A DNA stretch of 64,000 nt from Candidatus Defluviibacterium haderslevense. Its GTDB lineage: Bacteria > Bacteroidota > Bacteroidia > Chitinophagales > Saprospiraceae. Below, piece by piece: positions 45,801-54,886 of this stretch. The position numbers and the translations under genes were made by a program. The notes under the pieces are model-generated. The model saw nothing but the letters and a program-made list of their open reading frames with translations. It made no database searches and had not been told where the DNA came from. The stretch lies in contig JADJRL010000003.1 in the NCBI GenBank assembly GCA_016712225.1, forward strand, positions 703,001 to 767,000. The letters run 5' to 3'. Position 1 is the stretch's first letter; the number at the start of each line of letters is the position of its first letter.

Positions 45801-46205
45801 TTATAGTTTTTTAGGTTCAAAGTCAAGAACTCTTCGATTTAATTCCTTCATCGCTTTTACCATACCTGAACGAATCTCACAATAATCCAGATCGGTCTTA
45901 CCAATATATATCCACATCACTACAAGTTTCTGGGGACCGATATCAATTAAATGATCGCGCCATTCCAGACGGTAGGATTCAAGCATTTTACGCTTGATAT
46001 GATTGCGTATGACCGCTGATTTAAATAATTTTTTGGATACGGAAAAAGCTACCTGAGGCAGGCCTTCAGTAGGTTCAATGTTGTATTTTAATAAAAGTGG
46101 ATGATTGAAAACGCTTGTCTTATTGGTAAATAAGCTAGCTATTTGCTTTTTAGATTTAAGTCTTAAAGTAGCAGGAAATTTGTGACGATGGCTCACATCG
46201 GCCAT
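45801..46205 (-). CDS. rnpA: Ribonuclease P protein component
   Basis: This is the protein subunit that helps RNase P RNA remove 5' leaders from tRNA precursors. The 134 residues have the family layout, with the central LLLKYNIEPTEGLPQVAFSVSKKLFKSAVIRNHIKRKMLESYR containing the RNR-type motif (RNHIKRKMLE here, with His where many species have Arg). The gene follows rpmH with an 8-base gap, the usual order rpmH-rnpA. The C-terminus is charged. No odd features are seen apart from the His substitution. Confidence 0.93.
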   Translation of the reverse strand: MADVSHRHKFPATLRLKSKKQIASLFTNKTSVFNHPLLLKYNIEPTEGLPQVAFSVSKKLFKSAVIRNHIKRKMLESYRLEWRDHLIDIGPQKLVVMWIYIGKTDLDYCEIRSGMVKAMKELNRRVLDFEPKKL

Positions 46206-46213
46206 TTATTCAA

Positions 46214-46369
46214 TTATTTTGCCTTGCTTTCGTCAGATACGGTAAGCTTAAGACGACCTCTAGATCTACGTCGAGCAAGGATTCTACGGCCATTTTTGGA
46301 CTTCATACGGGTTCTGAATCCATGTTTATTGGCTCTTTTTCTTCTAGATGGCTGAAATGTACGTTTCAT
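46214..46369 (-). CDS. rpmH: 50S ribosomal protein L34
   Basis: This short gene encodes a 51-residue, very basic protein beginning MKRTFQPSRRKRANKHGFR and continuing MKSKNGRRILARRRSRGR, the almost invariant L34 sequence. The C-terminus (LKLTVSDESKAK) is slightly longer than the E. coli form, as is normal in Bacteroidota. It is followed by rnpA after 8 bases on the same strand. L34 binds 23S rRNA near the exit side of the large subunit. Confidence 0.97.
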   Translation of the reverse strand: MKRTFQPSRRKRANKHGFRTRMKSKNGRRILARRRSRGRLKLTVSDESKAK

Positions 46370-46453
46370 GGCTTAAAATCATATTTTGAATACCCCTTAG
46401 TCTAAGGGATTGCAAAGGTAAATAAATTTATTATACTACAAACTATTTTTTTT

Positions 46454-48274
46454 CTAACTATTCATCGAAATCAAGAAGTCTTCGTTCTTAACCGTTCCAA
46501 CCATGTGCTTTTTGATGAAATCCACTGCTTCTTCAGGCTTCATATCAGCCAGATGGTTACGTAGAACAAACATTCTCTGTACAATGGCATCATCCAATAA
46601 CAAGTCTTCCCGACGAGTACTCGATTTAGTCAGGTCTATAGAAGGATAGATACGCTTATTAGCCAATGCTCTATCCAATTGCAACTCCATATTACCTGTA
46701 CCTTTGAACTCCTCAAAGATCACACTATCCATCTTGGATCCAGTATCGATCAAGGCTGTAGCTAATATGGTCAATGAACCGCCATTCTCAATCTTACGGG
46801 CAGCACCAAAGAATTTTTTAGGTTTTTGGAGCGCATTCGCTTCCACCCCTCCCGATAATACCTTACCTGATGATGGTGCTACGGTGTTATATGCCCGGGC
46901 CAAACGTGTGATGGAATCCAAAAGTATAACGACATCATGCCCACACTCTACCAATCTTTTCGCTTTTTCCAATACAATATTGGCCACACGGGTATGGTTG
47001 TCTGCCGGTTCATCGAATGTTGAAGAAATAACCTCAGCATTAACACTTCGCTTCATGTCTGTTACCTCTTCAGGACGCTCATCCACTAATAATATGATCA
47101 GATAACACTCTGGGTGATTCGCTGAAATGGCATTGGCAATATCTTTTAATAAGAATGTTTTACCGGTCTTGGGCTGTGCTACAATAAGTCCACGTTGTCC
47201 TTTACCTATTGGTGTAAACAGGTCAATCATTCTGTTTCCGTAATCTTTTCCCGTAGGCGAAGTCGTTAATTTGAATTTTTCGTTTGGAAATAAGGGCGTT
47301 AAGTAATCGAATGGCACCCGATCTCTGATCAACTTAGGTTCCAAACCATTAATCCTGGATACTTTTAATAATGCAAAATATTTCTCACCTTCTTTTGGAG
47401 GACGTATTGCCCCTACCATAGTATCACCCGTCTTCACTCCAAAAAGCTTGATTTGGGATGGTGAAACATAAATATCATCCGGTGATGATAGGTAATTATA
47501 ATCTGAACTTCTCAAAAATCCATATCCATCTGGCATCATTTCAAGTACCCCTTGCCCTTCGATAACACCTTCTAATTCAACTACAAATACAGGTTCTGCG
47601 GGTTGTACGGGTGGCGCCGGAATGGTATCTGCAGTAAATTCACTAGATCCCGATTCATTATTGGACTCAGTTGATTCATTGCGCTCCTGTGGATTGTTTT
47701 TTGGATGTTTATTTTGGTGTCTGTTCTGATGTACAGGTTCTTTTCTTGGTTTATGAGCTGGGACTTTATCTTGTTGTCCATTATTTTGATTGGCTTCTTC
47801 TACACTTCCATTTTCATTATTTGCCTTATTCTTATCTTCCTTTTTGGGATCTTCACCAAATATTTTTTCAATAATTTCCTCAGCGGTTGGTCTTTTACCT
47901 ACTCTTGGGCTAACTATCGGTTGTTCCTGCACTTCTTCCTGTGGTTTTGCTTCTTGGACTAATTCAGGCTTTGGTTCTTCAACAATAGCTTCAGGTGCAG
48001 GTACTTCTACAGGCTTGATGACCCTTTTACGTTTGTTTCGCAAATTATTTTCATCCTCAAGGATTTCATAACTCGGCGTTGTATCAACCTGGCTTGAAGA
48101 CTGATCTGTAGAAGGGGATTCAGATTTTGCAGAGACTTGTAGGGCCTGCTGATCCAAAATCTTGTAAATAAGATCTTGTTTGGTCAGTTTTTTGGCATTG
48201 GCTATAGATAATTTTTCAGCAATTTCTTTCAGCTCAGGAACGAGCATATCATTAAGTTGCAAAATGTCGTACAT
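46454..48274 (-). CDS. rho: Transcription termination factor Rho with long N-terminal insertion
   Basis: Rho is the hexameric RNA helicase that ends transcription at unstructured C-rich sites. The 606-residue protein has the Rho_N helical domain (LVPELKEIAEKLSIANAKKLTKQDLIYKILDQ, about 11-43), then an insertion of about 180 residues (about 48-230) rich in Glu, Pro, Asn, Gln and Lys. The cold-shock-like RNA-binding domain (GVLEMMPDGYGFLRSSDYNYL, about 238-310) and the RecA-type ATPase domain with P-loop AQPKTGKT (about 366-373) follow. E. coli Rho is about 420 residues, so the insertion explains the difference; such insertions are known in Bacteroidota and some other phyla. A terminator-like hairpin lies in the leader. 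Confidence 0.95.
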   Translation of the reverse strand: MYDILQLNDMLVPELKEIAEKLSIANAKKLTKQDLIYKILDQQALQVSAKSESPSTDQSSSQVDTTPSYEILEDENNLRNKRKRVIKPVEVPAPEAIVEEPKPELVQEAKPQEEVQEQPIVSPRVGKRPTAEEIIEKIFGEDPKKEDKNKANNENGSVEEANQNNGQQDKVPAHKPRKEPVHQNRHQNKHPKNNPQERNESTESNNESGSSEFTADTIPAPPVQPAEPVFVVELEGVIEGQGVLEMMPDGYGFLRSSDYNYLSSPDDIYVSPSQIKLFGVKTGDTMVGAIRPPKEGEKYFALLKVSRINGLEPKLIRDRVPFDYLTPLFPNEKFKLTTSPTGKDYGNRMIDLFTPIGKGQRGLIVAQPKTGKTFLLKDIANAISANHPECYLIILLVDERPEEVTDMKRSVNAEVISSTFDEPADNHTRVANIVLEKAKRLVECGHDVVILLDSITRLARAYNTVAPSSGKVLSGGVEANALQKPKKFFGAARKIENGGSLTILATALIDTGSKMDSVIFEEFKGTGNMELQLDRALANKRIYPSIDLTKSSTRREDLLLDDAIVQRMFVLRNHLADMKPEEAVDFIKKHMVGTVKNEDFLISMNS

Positions 48275-48323
48275 AGGATACTGTATGTGTATTTTATAAA
48301 AAAAAAAATGAAAATTAAAATGG

Positions 48324-48347
48324 AAAAAAGGTTTTTATCAAAACCTT
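48324..48347 (-). promoter_or_regulatory. Terminator-like hairpin in the rho leader
   Basis: AAGGTTTT and AAAACCTT (48328-48347, 4-base loop) pair perfectly and are followed on the minus strand by a run of T. The element lies 54-73 bases before the rho ATG on rho's strand. Rho genes are autoregulated by attenuation in E. coli; this may be a comparable device or simply the end of something upstream. Confidence 0.4.
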
Positions 48348-48532
48348 CCAATAGAAATTTTATTAATAATTATCAAGATAACAATCTAAAATAAATGTAA
48401 AATTCTATGGAAGTGATAACGGTAAGAGTGGATTTACTCTGACGATGCAAATATAAGAATAAATATTTCCAAATATTCGTTTTTTACAAAAAAATCATTA
48501 TATTCTCGTAAAATTGCCCTAAATATACAGGT

Positions 48533-49813
48533 ATGGTAGAAGTAAGAATTATTAGAAATGAACAAGAACGCGTTCTTGAAGGCTATAAGAAACGAAATCT
48601 GAAAGAAGACCAACTGGCTCTAGTACCAGAAATTATCGTTCTGGACGATTTAAGAAAAACAACACAAGCCACACTGGATCAACGCCTTGCCAGAATAAAT
48701 GAAGTCTCCCGGGAAATTGGTACATTGATGAAATCTGGAGCTCAGAACCAAACCATATCCCTTAAGGCTGAAGTGGCTTCTCTAAAAGAAGAAACTAAAG
48801 CCATGGAATCAAAACTTCAGGAAATAGAATCCAGTATTGAGTCCAAATTGCTCCAACTCCCTAATGTTCCTCATAAATTGGTTCCGGAAGGACTTACTCC
48901 GGATGATAATTTTATATATAAAGCATGGGATAAACCCATGCCTGACTTACCTCCTAATCCACTGATGCACTGGGAATTAGCTAAAAAATACAATCTTTTT
49001 GATATGGAGTTGGGTGTAAAAATAACCGGCTCCGGGTTTATTTTGTATCGCAATCAAGGTGCTAAACTCCAGCGGGCATTGATTAATTTCTTTCTGGATG
49101 AAGCAACTAAAGCTGGCTATGAAGAAGTTCAGACCCCCTATATGGTAAATGCAGAAAGTGCTAGAGCGACAGGTCAACTTCCGGACAAAGAAGCACAAAT
49201 GTATTATATGGAGAAGGATGACTTATACATGATTCCGACAGCTGAAGTTCCAGTGACTAATATTTATAGAGATGTGATCCTTAAAGAACAGGATTTTCCG
49301 ATCACTATGACTGGTTATTCACCTTGCTTTCGAAGAGAAGCAGGCTCCTATGGCGCTCATGTTAAAGGACTCAATCGGGTGCATCAGTTTGATAAAGTTG
49401 AAATCGTCAGAATAGAGCATCCTGACCAATCAGAAAAAGCACTTGAGGGCATGATCGCACATGTGGAAGGACTTTTGATCAAATTGGAATTGCCCTATCG
49501 CATACTTAGATTGTGTGGGGGAGATATGGGATTTGCATCTTCAATAACTTATGACTTCGAAGTGTTTTCTGCTGCACAACAGCGCTGGCTTGAAGTAAGC
49601 TCGGTTTCTAATTTTGAAACTTTTCAAAGCAATAGAATGAAGCTGCGGTTCAAAACAGATAAAGGAGAAATGCGTTACGCTCATACCTTAAATGGTAGCG
49701 CTTTAGCCCTTGCCAGAATTGTAGCGTCCATTCTTGAAAACCATCAAACATCCGATGGTATAAGGATACCTTTAGCCCTTCAGTCCTATTTTGGAAAAGA
49801 AATGATTTCTTAA
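48533..49813 (+). CDS. serS: Seryl-tRNA synthetase
   Basis: This enzyme attaches serine to tRNA-Ser (and to tRNA-Sec where present). The 426 residues include the N-terminal coiled coil that holds the tRNA arm (about 25-110, with the heptad run of SREIGTLMKSGAQN and LKEETKAMESKLQEIESS), the class II catalytic core with motif 2 in SPCFRREAGSYGAHVKGL and motif 3 in LNGSALALARIVASILEN. Length is normal. It is divergent from rho, with about 258 bases between them. Confidence 0.96.
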   Translation: MVEVRIIRNEQERVLEGYKKRNLKEDQLALVPEIIVLDDLRKTTQATLDQRLARINEVSREIGTLMKSGAQNQTISLKAEVASLKEETKAMESKLQEIESSIESKLLQLPNVPHKLVPEGLTPDDNFIYKAWDKPMPDLPPNPLMHWELAKKYNLFDMELGVKITGSGFILYRNQGAKLQRALINFFLDEATKAGYEEVQTPYMVNAESARATGQLPDKEAQMYYMEKDDLYMIPTAEVPVTNIYRDVILKEQDFPITMTGYSPCFRREAGSYGAHVKGLNRVHQFDKVEIVRIEHPDQSEKALEGMIAHVEGLLIKLELPYRILRLCGGDMGFASSITYDFEVFSAAQQRWLEVSSVSNFETFQSNRMKLRFKTDKGEMRYAHTLNGSALALARIVASILENHQTSDGIRIPLALQSYFGKEMIS

Positions 49814-49909
49814 ATTTTTAAATTTTAAGAAAAAAATAATCTTTTTTTGAAATCTTTTCAAGATCTACTTGTTAATAAGCTTGAATTTTAAATCACAAAA
49901 ATTTACATT

Positions 49910-50611
49910 ATGATAATGAATGCGGATTATATGATATTCAACATTTTGGCTTTAGCAATGTCCGGAGTAGGTTGGATCATAAGTAATAAACTCAAGTCTA
50001 AATTTCAACATTATAGTCAGGTTGGCTTACGTTCTAATGCGTCAGGTAAAGAAATAGCAGAAAATATGTTGAAGTATTATGGGATTCACGACGTACAAGT
50101 ATTAGAATCTCAAGGATTTTTATCAGACCATTATAATCCTGCAGATAAAACGGTTAATTTAAGTCCAGATGTCTATCATGGAAGATCTGTAGCTTCAGCT
50201 GCTGTAGCCTCGCACGAATGCGGTCACGCGGTCCAACATAACACGGCATATGCTATGCTCCAATTGCGTTCTAAAATCGTACCCGTAGTCAAAGTAGCAT
50301 CAATGGCCCAACAGTTCTTATTGATGTTCGCCTTTATGTTAGCAAACACATTTCCATCATTGTTACTTATTACGATCATTGCTTTTATGATCACCACTAT
50401 ATTTAGTTTGATCACACTTCCTGTGGAATTTGATGCGAGTAGGAGGGCATTGGTGTGGTTGGATAGTACTGGATCAGCCCAGGGTGCAGAACATGAAGGC
50501 GCAAAAGATGCCTTAAAATGGGCAGCTATGACTTATGTTGTTGCGGCTTTATCTTCTCTGGTAATGTTAATTTTCTTAATTTTGCGCTACACAACTGGAA
50601 ATAGAGATTAA
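49910..50611 (+). CDS. YugP-like zinc metallopeptidase
   Basis: This is an integral membrane protein of 233 residues of the YugP family (putative neutral zinc metallopeptidase). One N-terminal membrane segment (about 8-24), the zinc motif H102-E103-C-G-H106 in VASHECGHAVQH, two close membrane helices (about 136-175) and a final one near residue 208-228 are visible. A further conserved stretch is LPVEFDASRRAL, which contains the third zinc-ligand Glu in the family. The substrate is unknown. It lies between serS and frr on the same strand. Confidence 0.9.
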   Translation: MIMNADYMIFNILALAMSGVGWIISNKLKSKFQHYSQVGLRSNASGKEIAENMLKYYGIHDVQVLESQGFLSDHYNPADKTVNLSPDVYHGRSVASAAVASHECGHAVQHNTAYAMLQLRSKIVPVVKVASMAQQFLLMFAFMLANTFPSLLLITIIAFMITTIFSLITLPVEFDASRRALVWLDSTGSAQGAEHEGAKDALKWAAMTYVVAALSSLVMLIFLILRYTTGNRD

Positions 50612-50638
50612 TTCAATCATATATCTAAATTATTTAAT

Positions 50639-51202
50639 ATGTCAGCTGAACTGGATGCATTTATAAAACATAGTTTAACGGAATTTGACCGAGCAATAGA
50701 TCATTTACAAAAGGAATTACAAAAAGTCAGAACAGGCAAGGCATCCACAAATATCGTTGACGGCATATTAGTTAATTATTATGGCTCCAATGTTCCAATT
50801 AATCAGGTGGCCAATATCAGTTTATCTGATTCACGAACCATTGCCATACAGCCTTTCGAGAAAAAAGTAATCGGCGACATTGAAAAAGCCATTTTTGAAT
50901 CCAATTTGGGAATAACTCCTCAGAATGATGGTGAAATGATTCGAATTACGATACCGCCTTTAACCGAAGAACGACGTAAGGAATTCGTCAAACATATAAA
51001 GCAATATGGTGAGGAAGGCAAGGTAAGTGTAAGATCCAGTAGACATAAAGTACTGGAATTCATCAAGAAAGAACAAAAAAATGGTCTTGCTGAAGATATC
51101 GCCAAGCGAAGAGAAACTGAAATTCAAGCAAAGGTTACAGAGTATTCTTCAAAAATAGATAAAATCGTAGAGTCGAAAGAAAAGGAAATCATGACGGTGT
51201 AA
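50639..51202 (+). CDS. frr: Ribosome recycling factor
   Basis: This factor helps split the ribosome after termination together with EF-G. It has 187 residues with the typical opening (SAELDAFIKHSLTEFDRAIDHLQKELQKVRTGKAS), the loop YYGSNVPINQVANISLSDSRTIAIQPFEK and the long helical pair ending in the IVESKEKEIMTV tail. Length is normal. The start lies 27 bases after the protease gene. A strong terminator follows about 57 bases after the stop. Confidence 0.96.
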   Translation: MSAELDAFIKHSLTEFDRAIDHLQKELQKVRTGKASTNIVDGILVNYYGSNVPINQVANISLSDSRTIAIQPFEKKVIGDIEKAIFESNLGITPQNDGEMIRITIPPLTEERRKEFVKHIKQYGEEGKVSVRSSRHKVLEFIKKEQKNGLAEDIAKRRETEIQAKVTEYSSKIDKIVESKEKEIMTV

Positions 51203-51258
51203 TACTTATAGGAATTCTATAGGAGTATTGAAGATTTAATTTCTAGAACAAGATTTGG

Positions 51259-51296
51259 CAATTATTAAAATAATATTTAATAATTGGGTTTTTTTT
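51259..51296 (+). terminator. Intrinsic terminator after frr
   Basis: CAATTATTAAA (51259-51269) and TTTAATAATTG (51276-51286) form a perfect 11-base stem with a 6-base loop, followed by GG and eight T residues. Confidence 0.88.
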
Positions 51297-51358
51297 ATGC
51301 CTAAATTAAGGCACAGATTCTTCTGTTCTATAAAAAAGGTTTAGAAATAACTGTAGAT

Positions 51359-51601
51359 TTATTTCTTTTGAACTAGAATATTAACTTCATTTCTCAGCAC
51401 CTCCACAAAGCCATTCACAATTGGAAATAAGTGTTTTTGACCCTTTTCATCGGTAAGGTTAACAGTGCCGTTATCCAGCGCAGAAATTAAAGGGGCATGT
51501 CGATCCAATATTTCAAATTGACCATCTAAACCAGGCAATATAATGGCTTTGGCGTGTCCTTCATATAACTGGGCCTCTGGTGTAAGTATCGTAACTTTCA
51601 T
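51359..51601 (-). CDS. atpC: ATP synthase epsilon subunit (short form)
   Basis: This is part of the F1 central stalk. The protein has 80 residues and consists only of the N-terminal beta-sandwich (MKVTILTPEAQLYEGHAKAIILPGLDGQFEILDRHAPLISALDNG), without the C-terminal helical pair that inhibits ATPase activity in E. coli (about 138 residues). Short epsilon subunits are normal in Bacteroidota. It follows atpD with a five-base gap on the same strand. Other F-type ATPase genes are not in this window. Confidence 0.92.
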   Translation of the reverse strand: MKVTILTPEAQLYEGHAKAIILPGLDGQFEILDRHAPLISALDNGTVNLTDEKGQKHLFPIVNGFVEVLRNEVNILVQKK

Positions 51602-51606
51602 AGGTA

Positions 51607-53121
51607 TTAGTTTGAACCTTCTGCTAATATTTTCTTACCTTTTTCAATAGCATCATCAATGGTTCCAACTAAGTTGAATGCCGCTTCAGGATATTGATCT
51701 ACCTCCCCATCCATAATCATATTAAAGCCTCTAATGGTTTCTTCAATCGGAACAAGTACTCCTTTCATCCCGGTAAATTGTTCAGCAACATGGAAAGGTT
51801 GTGATAAAAATCTTTGAACCCTACGCGCACGGTGTACGATTAATTTATCTTCTTCAGATAATTCTTCCATACCTAATATCGCAATGATATCAAGTAATTC
51901 GTTATATCTCTGTAATGTATTTTTAACTCTTTGTGCAGTATTATAGTGATGTTCTCCAATAATAAGTGGATCCAAAATTCTGGACGTTGAATCCAAAGGA
52001 TCCACCGCTGGATAAATACCCAATGAAGCAATTTTACGGCTCAATACTGTGGTAGCATCTAAGTGAGCGAATGTAGTTGCCGGTGCTGGATCGGTAAGGT
52101 CATCCGCAGGTACATATACAGCCTGAACCGAAGTAATAGATCCTCGCTTAGTTGAAGTAATACGCTCTTGCATTAGACCCATTTCAGTAGCTAATGTTGG
52201 TTGATACCCTACCGCTGATGGCATCCTTCCAAGTAGCGCTGATACCTCGGATCCGGCTTGTGTAAAACGGAAGATATTGTCGATAAAAAATAAAATGTCT
52301 TTTCCTCCTGCAGGATCATTAAGATCTCCATCTCTAAAATATTCAGCAACAGTAAGTCCAGATAATGCAACTCGCGCACGAGCACCAGGAGGTTCGTTCA
52401 TCTGACCAAAAATAAAGGTAGCTTTTGAATCTTCCAATCCTTTTTTATCAACAGCAGAAAGATCCCATCCTCCTTCTTCCATACTGTGTTTGAATTTATC
52501 TCCATAGTTAATAATACCTGCTTCAATCATCTCACGAAGTAAGTCATTACCTTCACGTGTACGCTCACCTACACCGGCAAATACTGACAAACCTCCATAA
52601 CCTTTAGCAATATTATTAATCAACTCTTGAATTAATACTGTTTTACCAACACCTGCTCCTCCGAAAAGTCCAATCTTACCCCCTTTAGAATAAGGTTCAA
52701 TTAGATCAATAACCTTGATACCAGTGTACAAAACCTCTGTTTCAGTTGATAAATCTTCATACGTTGGTGGTTTTTGATGAATCGAATAGGTATTCTTTCT
52801 TGACACTTCACCTAAACCATCTATCGCCTGGCCCACAACATTGAATAAGCGACCTTTAATCTCATCACCCACAGGCATTGCGATGGTCTCATTCATGTCT
52901 ATAACTTCTGCACCACGAGTCAAACCATCTGTTGAATCCATTGCAATAGCCCGAACACTGTCTTCACCTAAATGAAGCTGAACTTCAAGGATCAAATCAT
53001 CCTTTCCCGGACGTTTGATACATAATGCATTATAAATTTCAGGAAGGACAGAACCCTCTTCAGAAAAAGAAACATCTACTACTGGACCAATGATTTGACT
53101 TACGCGACCGATATTTGCCAT
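51607..53121 (-). CDS. atpD: ATP synthase beta subunit
   Basis: This is the catalytic F1 subunit that makes ATP from ADP and phosphate, driven by rotation of the stalk. The 504 residues have the P-loop GGAGVGKT (154-161), the GERTREG loop (about 196-202), the Walker B stretch (DILFFIDNIFRFTQAGSE) and the conserved PSAVGYQPTLATEMG. Length is as in other Bacteroidota. It is cotranscribed with atpC. The separate atpDC pair, apart from the rest of the atp genes, is usual in this phylum. Confidence 0.97.
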   Translation of the reverse strand: MANIGRVSQIIGPVVDVSFSEEGSVLPEIYNALCIKRPGKDDLILEVQLHLGEDSVRAIAMDSTDGLTRGAEVIDMNETIAMPVGDEIKGRLFNVVGQAIDGLGEVSRKNTYSIHQKPPTYEDLSTETEVLYTGIKVIDLIEPYSKGGKIGLFGGAGVGKTVLIQELINNIAKGYGGLSVFAGVGERTREGNDLLREMIEAGIINYGDKFKHSMEEGGWDLSAVDKKGLEDSKATFIFGQMNEPPGARARVALSGLTVAEYFRDGDLNDPAGGKDILFFIDNIFRFTQAGSEVSALLGRMPSAVGYQPTLATEMGLMQERITSTKRGSITSVQAVYVPADDLTDPAPATTFAHLDATTVLSRKIASLGIYPAVDPLDSTSRILDPLIIGEHHYNTAQRVKNTLQRYNELLDIIAILGMEELSEEDKLIVHRARRVQRFLSQPFHVAEQFTGMKGVLVPIEETIRGFNMIMDGEVDQYPEAAFNLVGTIDDAIEKGKKILAEGSN

Positions 53122-53226
53122 AATTAAAATTTTATTCAGTTTATCTTCAAAAACGCCGCAAAGATAGACCGCAACACAGCTAATACCAAATAAAAATATG
53201 AGGAAAAAGCCTTAATTTTGTTAATA

Positions 53227-54573
53227 ATGATTAAACTTATAGATTCTGCTGATAACCCATTTGATGATTGGTCCAAGTTATTAAATCAACTTCATTTACC
53301 AAGTTCAGAGCCAATTCAATCAGCTCATCAGCTGGCTTATTTAAATTTGATCAGAAAAGCCGGAACTTATAAAAAACTTAGCACCACCACTACTGAATTC
53401 ATCCCAAAAGGATACATTGTAAAAGAATGGGCTGGCTTACTGCATCATATTTTTCATAATCTTCAGTATGATCTCATCTATGAATATTGTGCGATTCTCG
53501 TGCGTAGGGACTCCAGTCTACCGGTAAACTTACTGATTGAAGCCATTGAATGTTGTCATCATCATCCTCAATTGGCGGCTTACATTGTTCCCGTTCTGGG
53601 AGAAACCGGATATTTTATTTGCAATAAAAATAAAGAATGGCATTGGTTGCATCCTGATTATTGGAATGATGCATGTTCATTTAAGGCATCGCTCCAAAGA
53701 ATGTTCGCTTTTGAAATGTATGTTAAACAAAACACCGGGGAAGCGATATTGTATTTTTTTAAAAATATAACATCATGGACTGAAAAAGAACTCGGTCTAT
53801 CTTGTTCAATAATATTAAAAAATATTCAGCATGAACATGAGCCGTTAATTATGAATGCTTTAAATGGTTTGAATACTACTTCTGGTTTGCATTTATTACG
53901 GTTGGTATTTCAATTTCCAGATCATGAAATAACACAAAAATTTAAATCTGAATTTGATCAAAAATTCCATACAACCAAAATAGAAACCATTGAAGTTCCG
54001 GCAATCAAAAAATCAAAAAAACCTTTGGAATTTAAAAAAATATTAGGAACTATTCCTCCTTCCTGGTATAATACGAGCACCCGAAAAATTGAAGTGTATA
54101 ATCAACTCATAAAATTTGGCTGGATTACAGAATTCATAGATTGTCTATCACAATATCAAGATGAACTGAGTGCTCTTGATTTTGCTAAATTTCTGATTGA
54201 TCAAAAGTTATTTACGGAACTAATTCCTGTAGAAAAGATTTCGGAACTATTAAATTACGAGACGTTCAATCAATTAGCCTTATATTGGATCAAAAGCAAT
54301 AAAGGCGATATAGACCTAGAAGCTTTTCTAAAATTCATACGCGTTGAAAAACATTTTTGGTCAGACGATTTGTTACTTGGAATTCTCTCTTTTTCAGAAT
54401 ACAAACGATTGGTAAAAGAATATAATCTTGAAGTCTTTTTTGAAAAAATACCCTACAAGATTAATCCCAATTCAAAACAATTGGGCAAAATTCATAAACA
54501 AATTCAATTCAGTGAAGATCCACATTTTGACTTTAACCAAATCATTAAATTCAGACAAGATTTAAGAAAATAA
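53227..54573 (+). CDS. DUF5691 family protein
   Basis: This 448-residue cytoplasmic protein is mostly helical. A diagnostic stretch is LAAYIVPVLGETGYFICNKNKEWHWL, which matches the DUF5691 pattern 'LGerGrWLa.qNpeW.W'. The C-terminal half has further helix pairs (WYNTSTRKIEVYNQLIKFGWITEFIDCL). In many bacteria such genes lie with SWIM-domain and MoxR-type ATPase genes; none of these are next to it here. Function unknown. I chose the ATG at 53227; an in-frame TTG nine bases earlier is less likely. It diverges from atpD with about 105 bases between. Confidence 0.65.
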   Translation: MIKLIDSADNPFDDWSKLLNQLHLPSSEPIQSAHQLAYLNLIRKAGTYKKLSTTTTEFIPKGYIVKEWAGLLHHIFHNLQYDLIYEYCAILVRRDSSLPVNLLIEAIECCHHHPQLAAYIVPVLGETGYFICNKNKEWHWLHPDYWNDACSFKASLQRMFAFEMYVKQNTGEAILYFFKNITSWTEKELGLSCSIILKNIQHEHEPLIMNALNGLNTTSGLHLLRLVFQFPDHEITQKFKSEFDQKFHTTKIETIEVPAIKKSKKPLEFKKILGTIPPSWYNTSTRKIEVYNQLIKFGWITEFIDCLSQYQDELSALDFAKFLIDQKLFTELIPVEKISELLNYETFNQLALYWIKSNKGDIDLEAFLKFIRVEKHFWSDDLLLGILSFSEYKRLVKEYNLEVFFEKIPYKINPNSKQLGKIHKQIQFSEDPHFDFNQIIKFRQDLRK

Positions 54574-54886
54574 ATTTCTATAAGTATAATGTGAATTGTT
54601 TCTATTATACTCTATAATTTAAATCATTTGATTGAATTTGTGTTTGTATTTAAACGATAAAAATTCAATTGGTAATGCAAAATTGACAATTACAAATACT
54701 GAATTTGATTTACAATTAATGGTGTCGTTAAAACATTTCTCAAATTATTGAAAATAAAATAAAATTTATTCCATACCCTTTACACTAGATTAATGATTAG
54801 GAAAAATACCTCAAAATAAAGGGTATTTTTCCTATAAGCTGGACACCATAAACCTCCTACTTTTGATATTCTAAAATTAATGAAAA
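54574..54886 (+). other. Intergenic region with structured leader
   Basis: These 313 AT-rich bases hold no frame. The right half carries nested inverted repeats (listed as a separate element). The left half shows nothing. Confidence 0.6.
54719..54849 (+). promoter_or_regulatory. Nested, mutually exclusive inverted repeats before the propeller gene
   Basis: An outer stem, ATGGTGTC (54719-54726) with GACACCAT (54842-54849), encloses two alternatives: ATACCCTTTA (54773-54782) with TAAAGGGTAT (54817-54826), or AGGAAAAATACC (54799-54810) with GGTATTTTTCCT (54822-54833). These share bases 54822-54826, so only one can form. The element ends 37 bases before the ATG at 54887. It looks like a switchable leader or a structured RNA, but may be the end of the upstream transcript. 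Confidence 0.45.

Noticed and set aside
49817..49840. AT-only inverted repeat after serS as a terminator
   Set aside because: TTCTTAAA/TTTAAGAA has no G/C pairs apart from one or two and overlaps the stop; stability is too low to claim.
53213..53220. TAATTTTG as a promoter box for the DUF5691 gene
   Set aside because: It matches the box but lies only six bases from the ATG with no clear -33 part; it is more likely by chance in AT-rich DNA.
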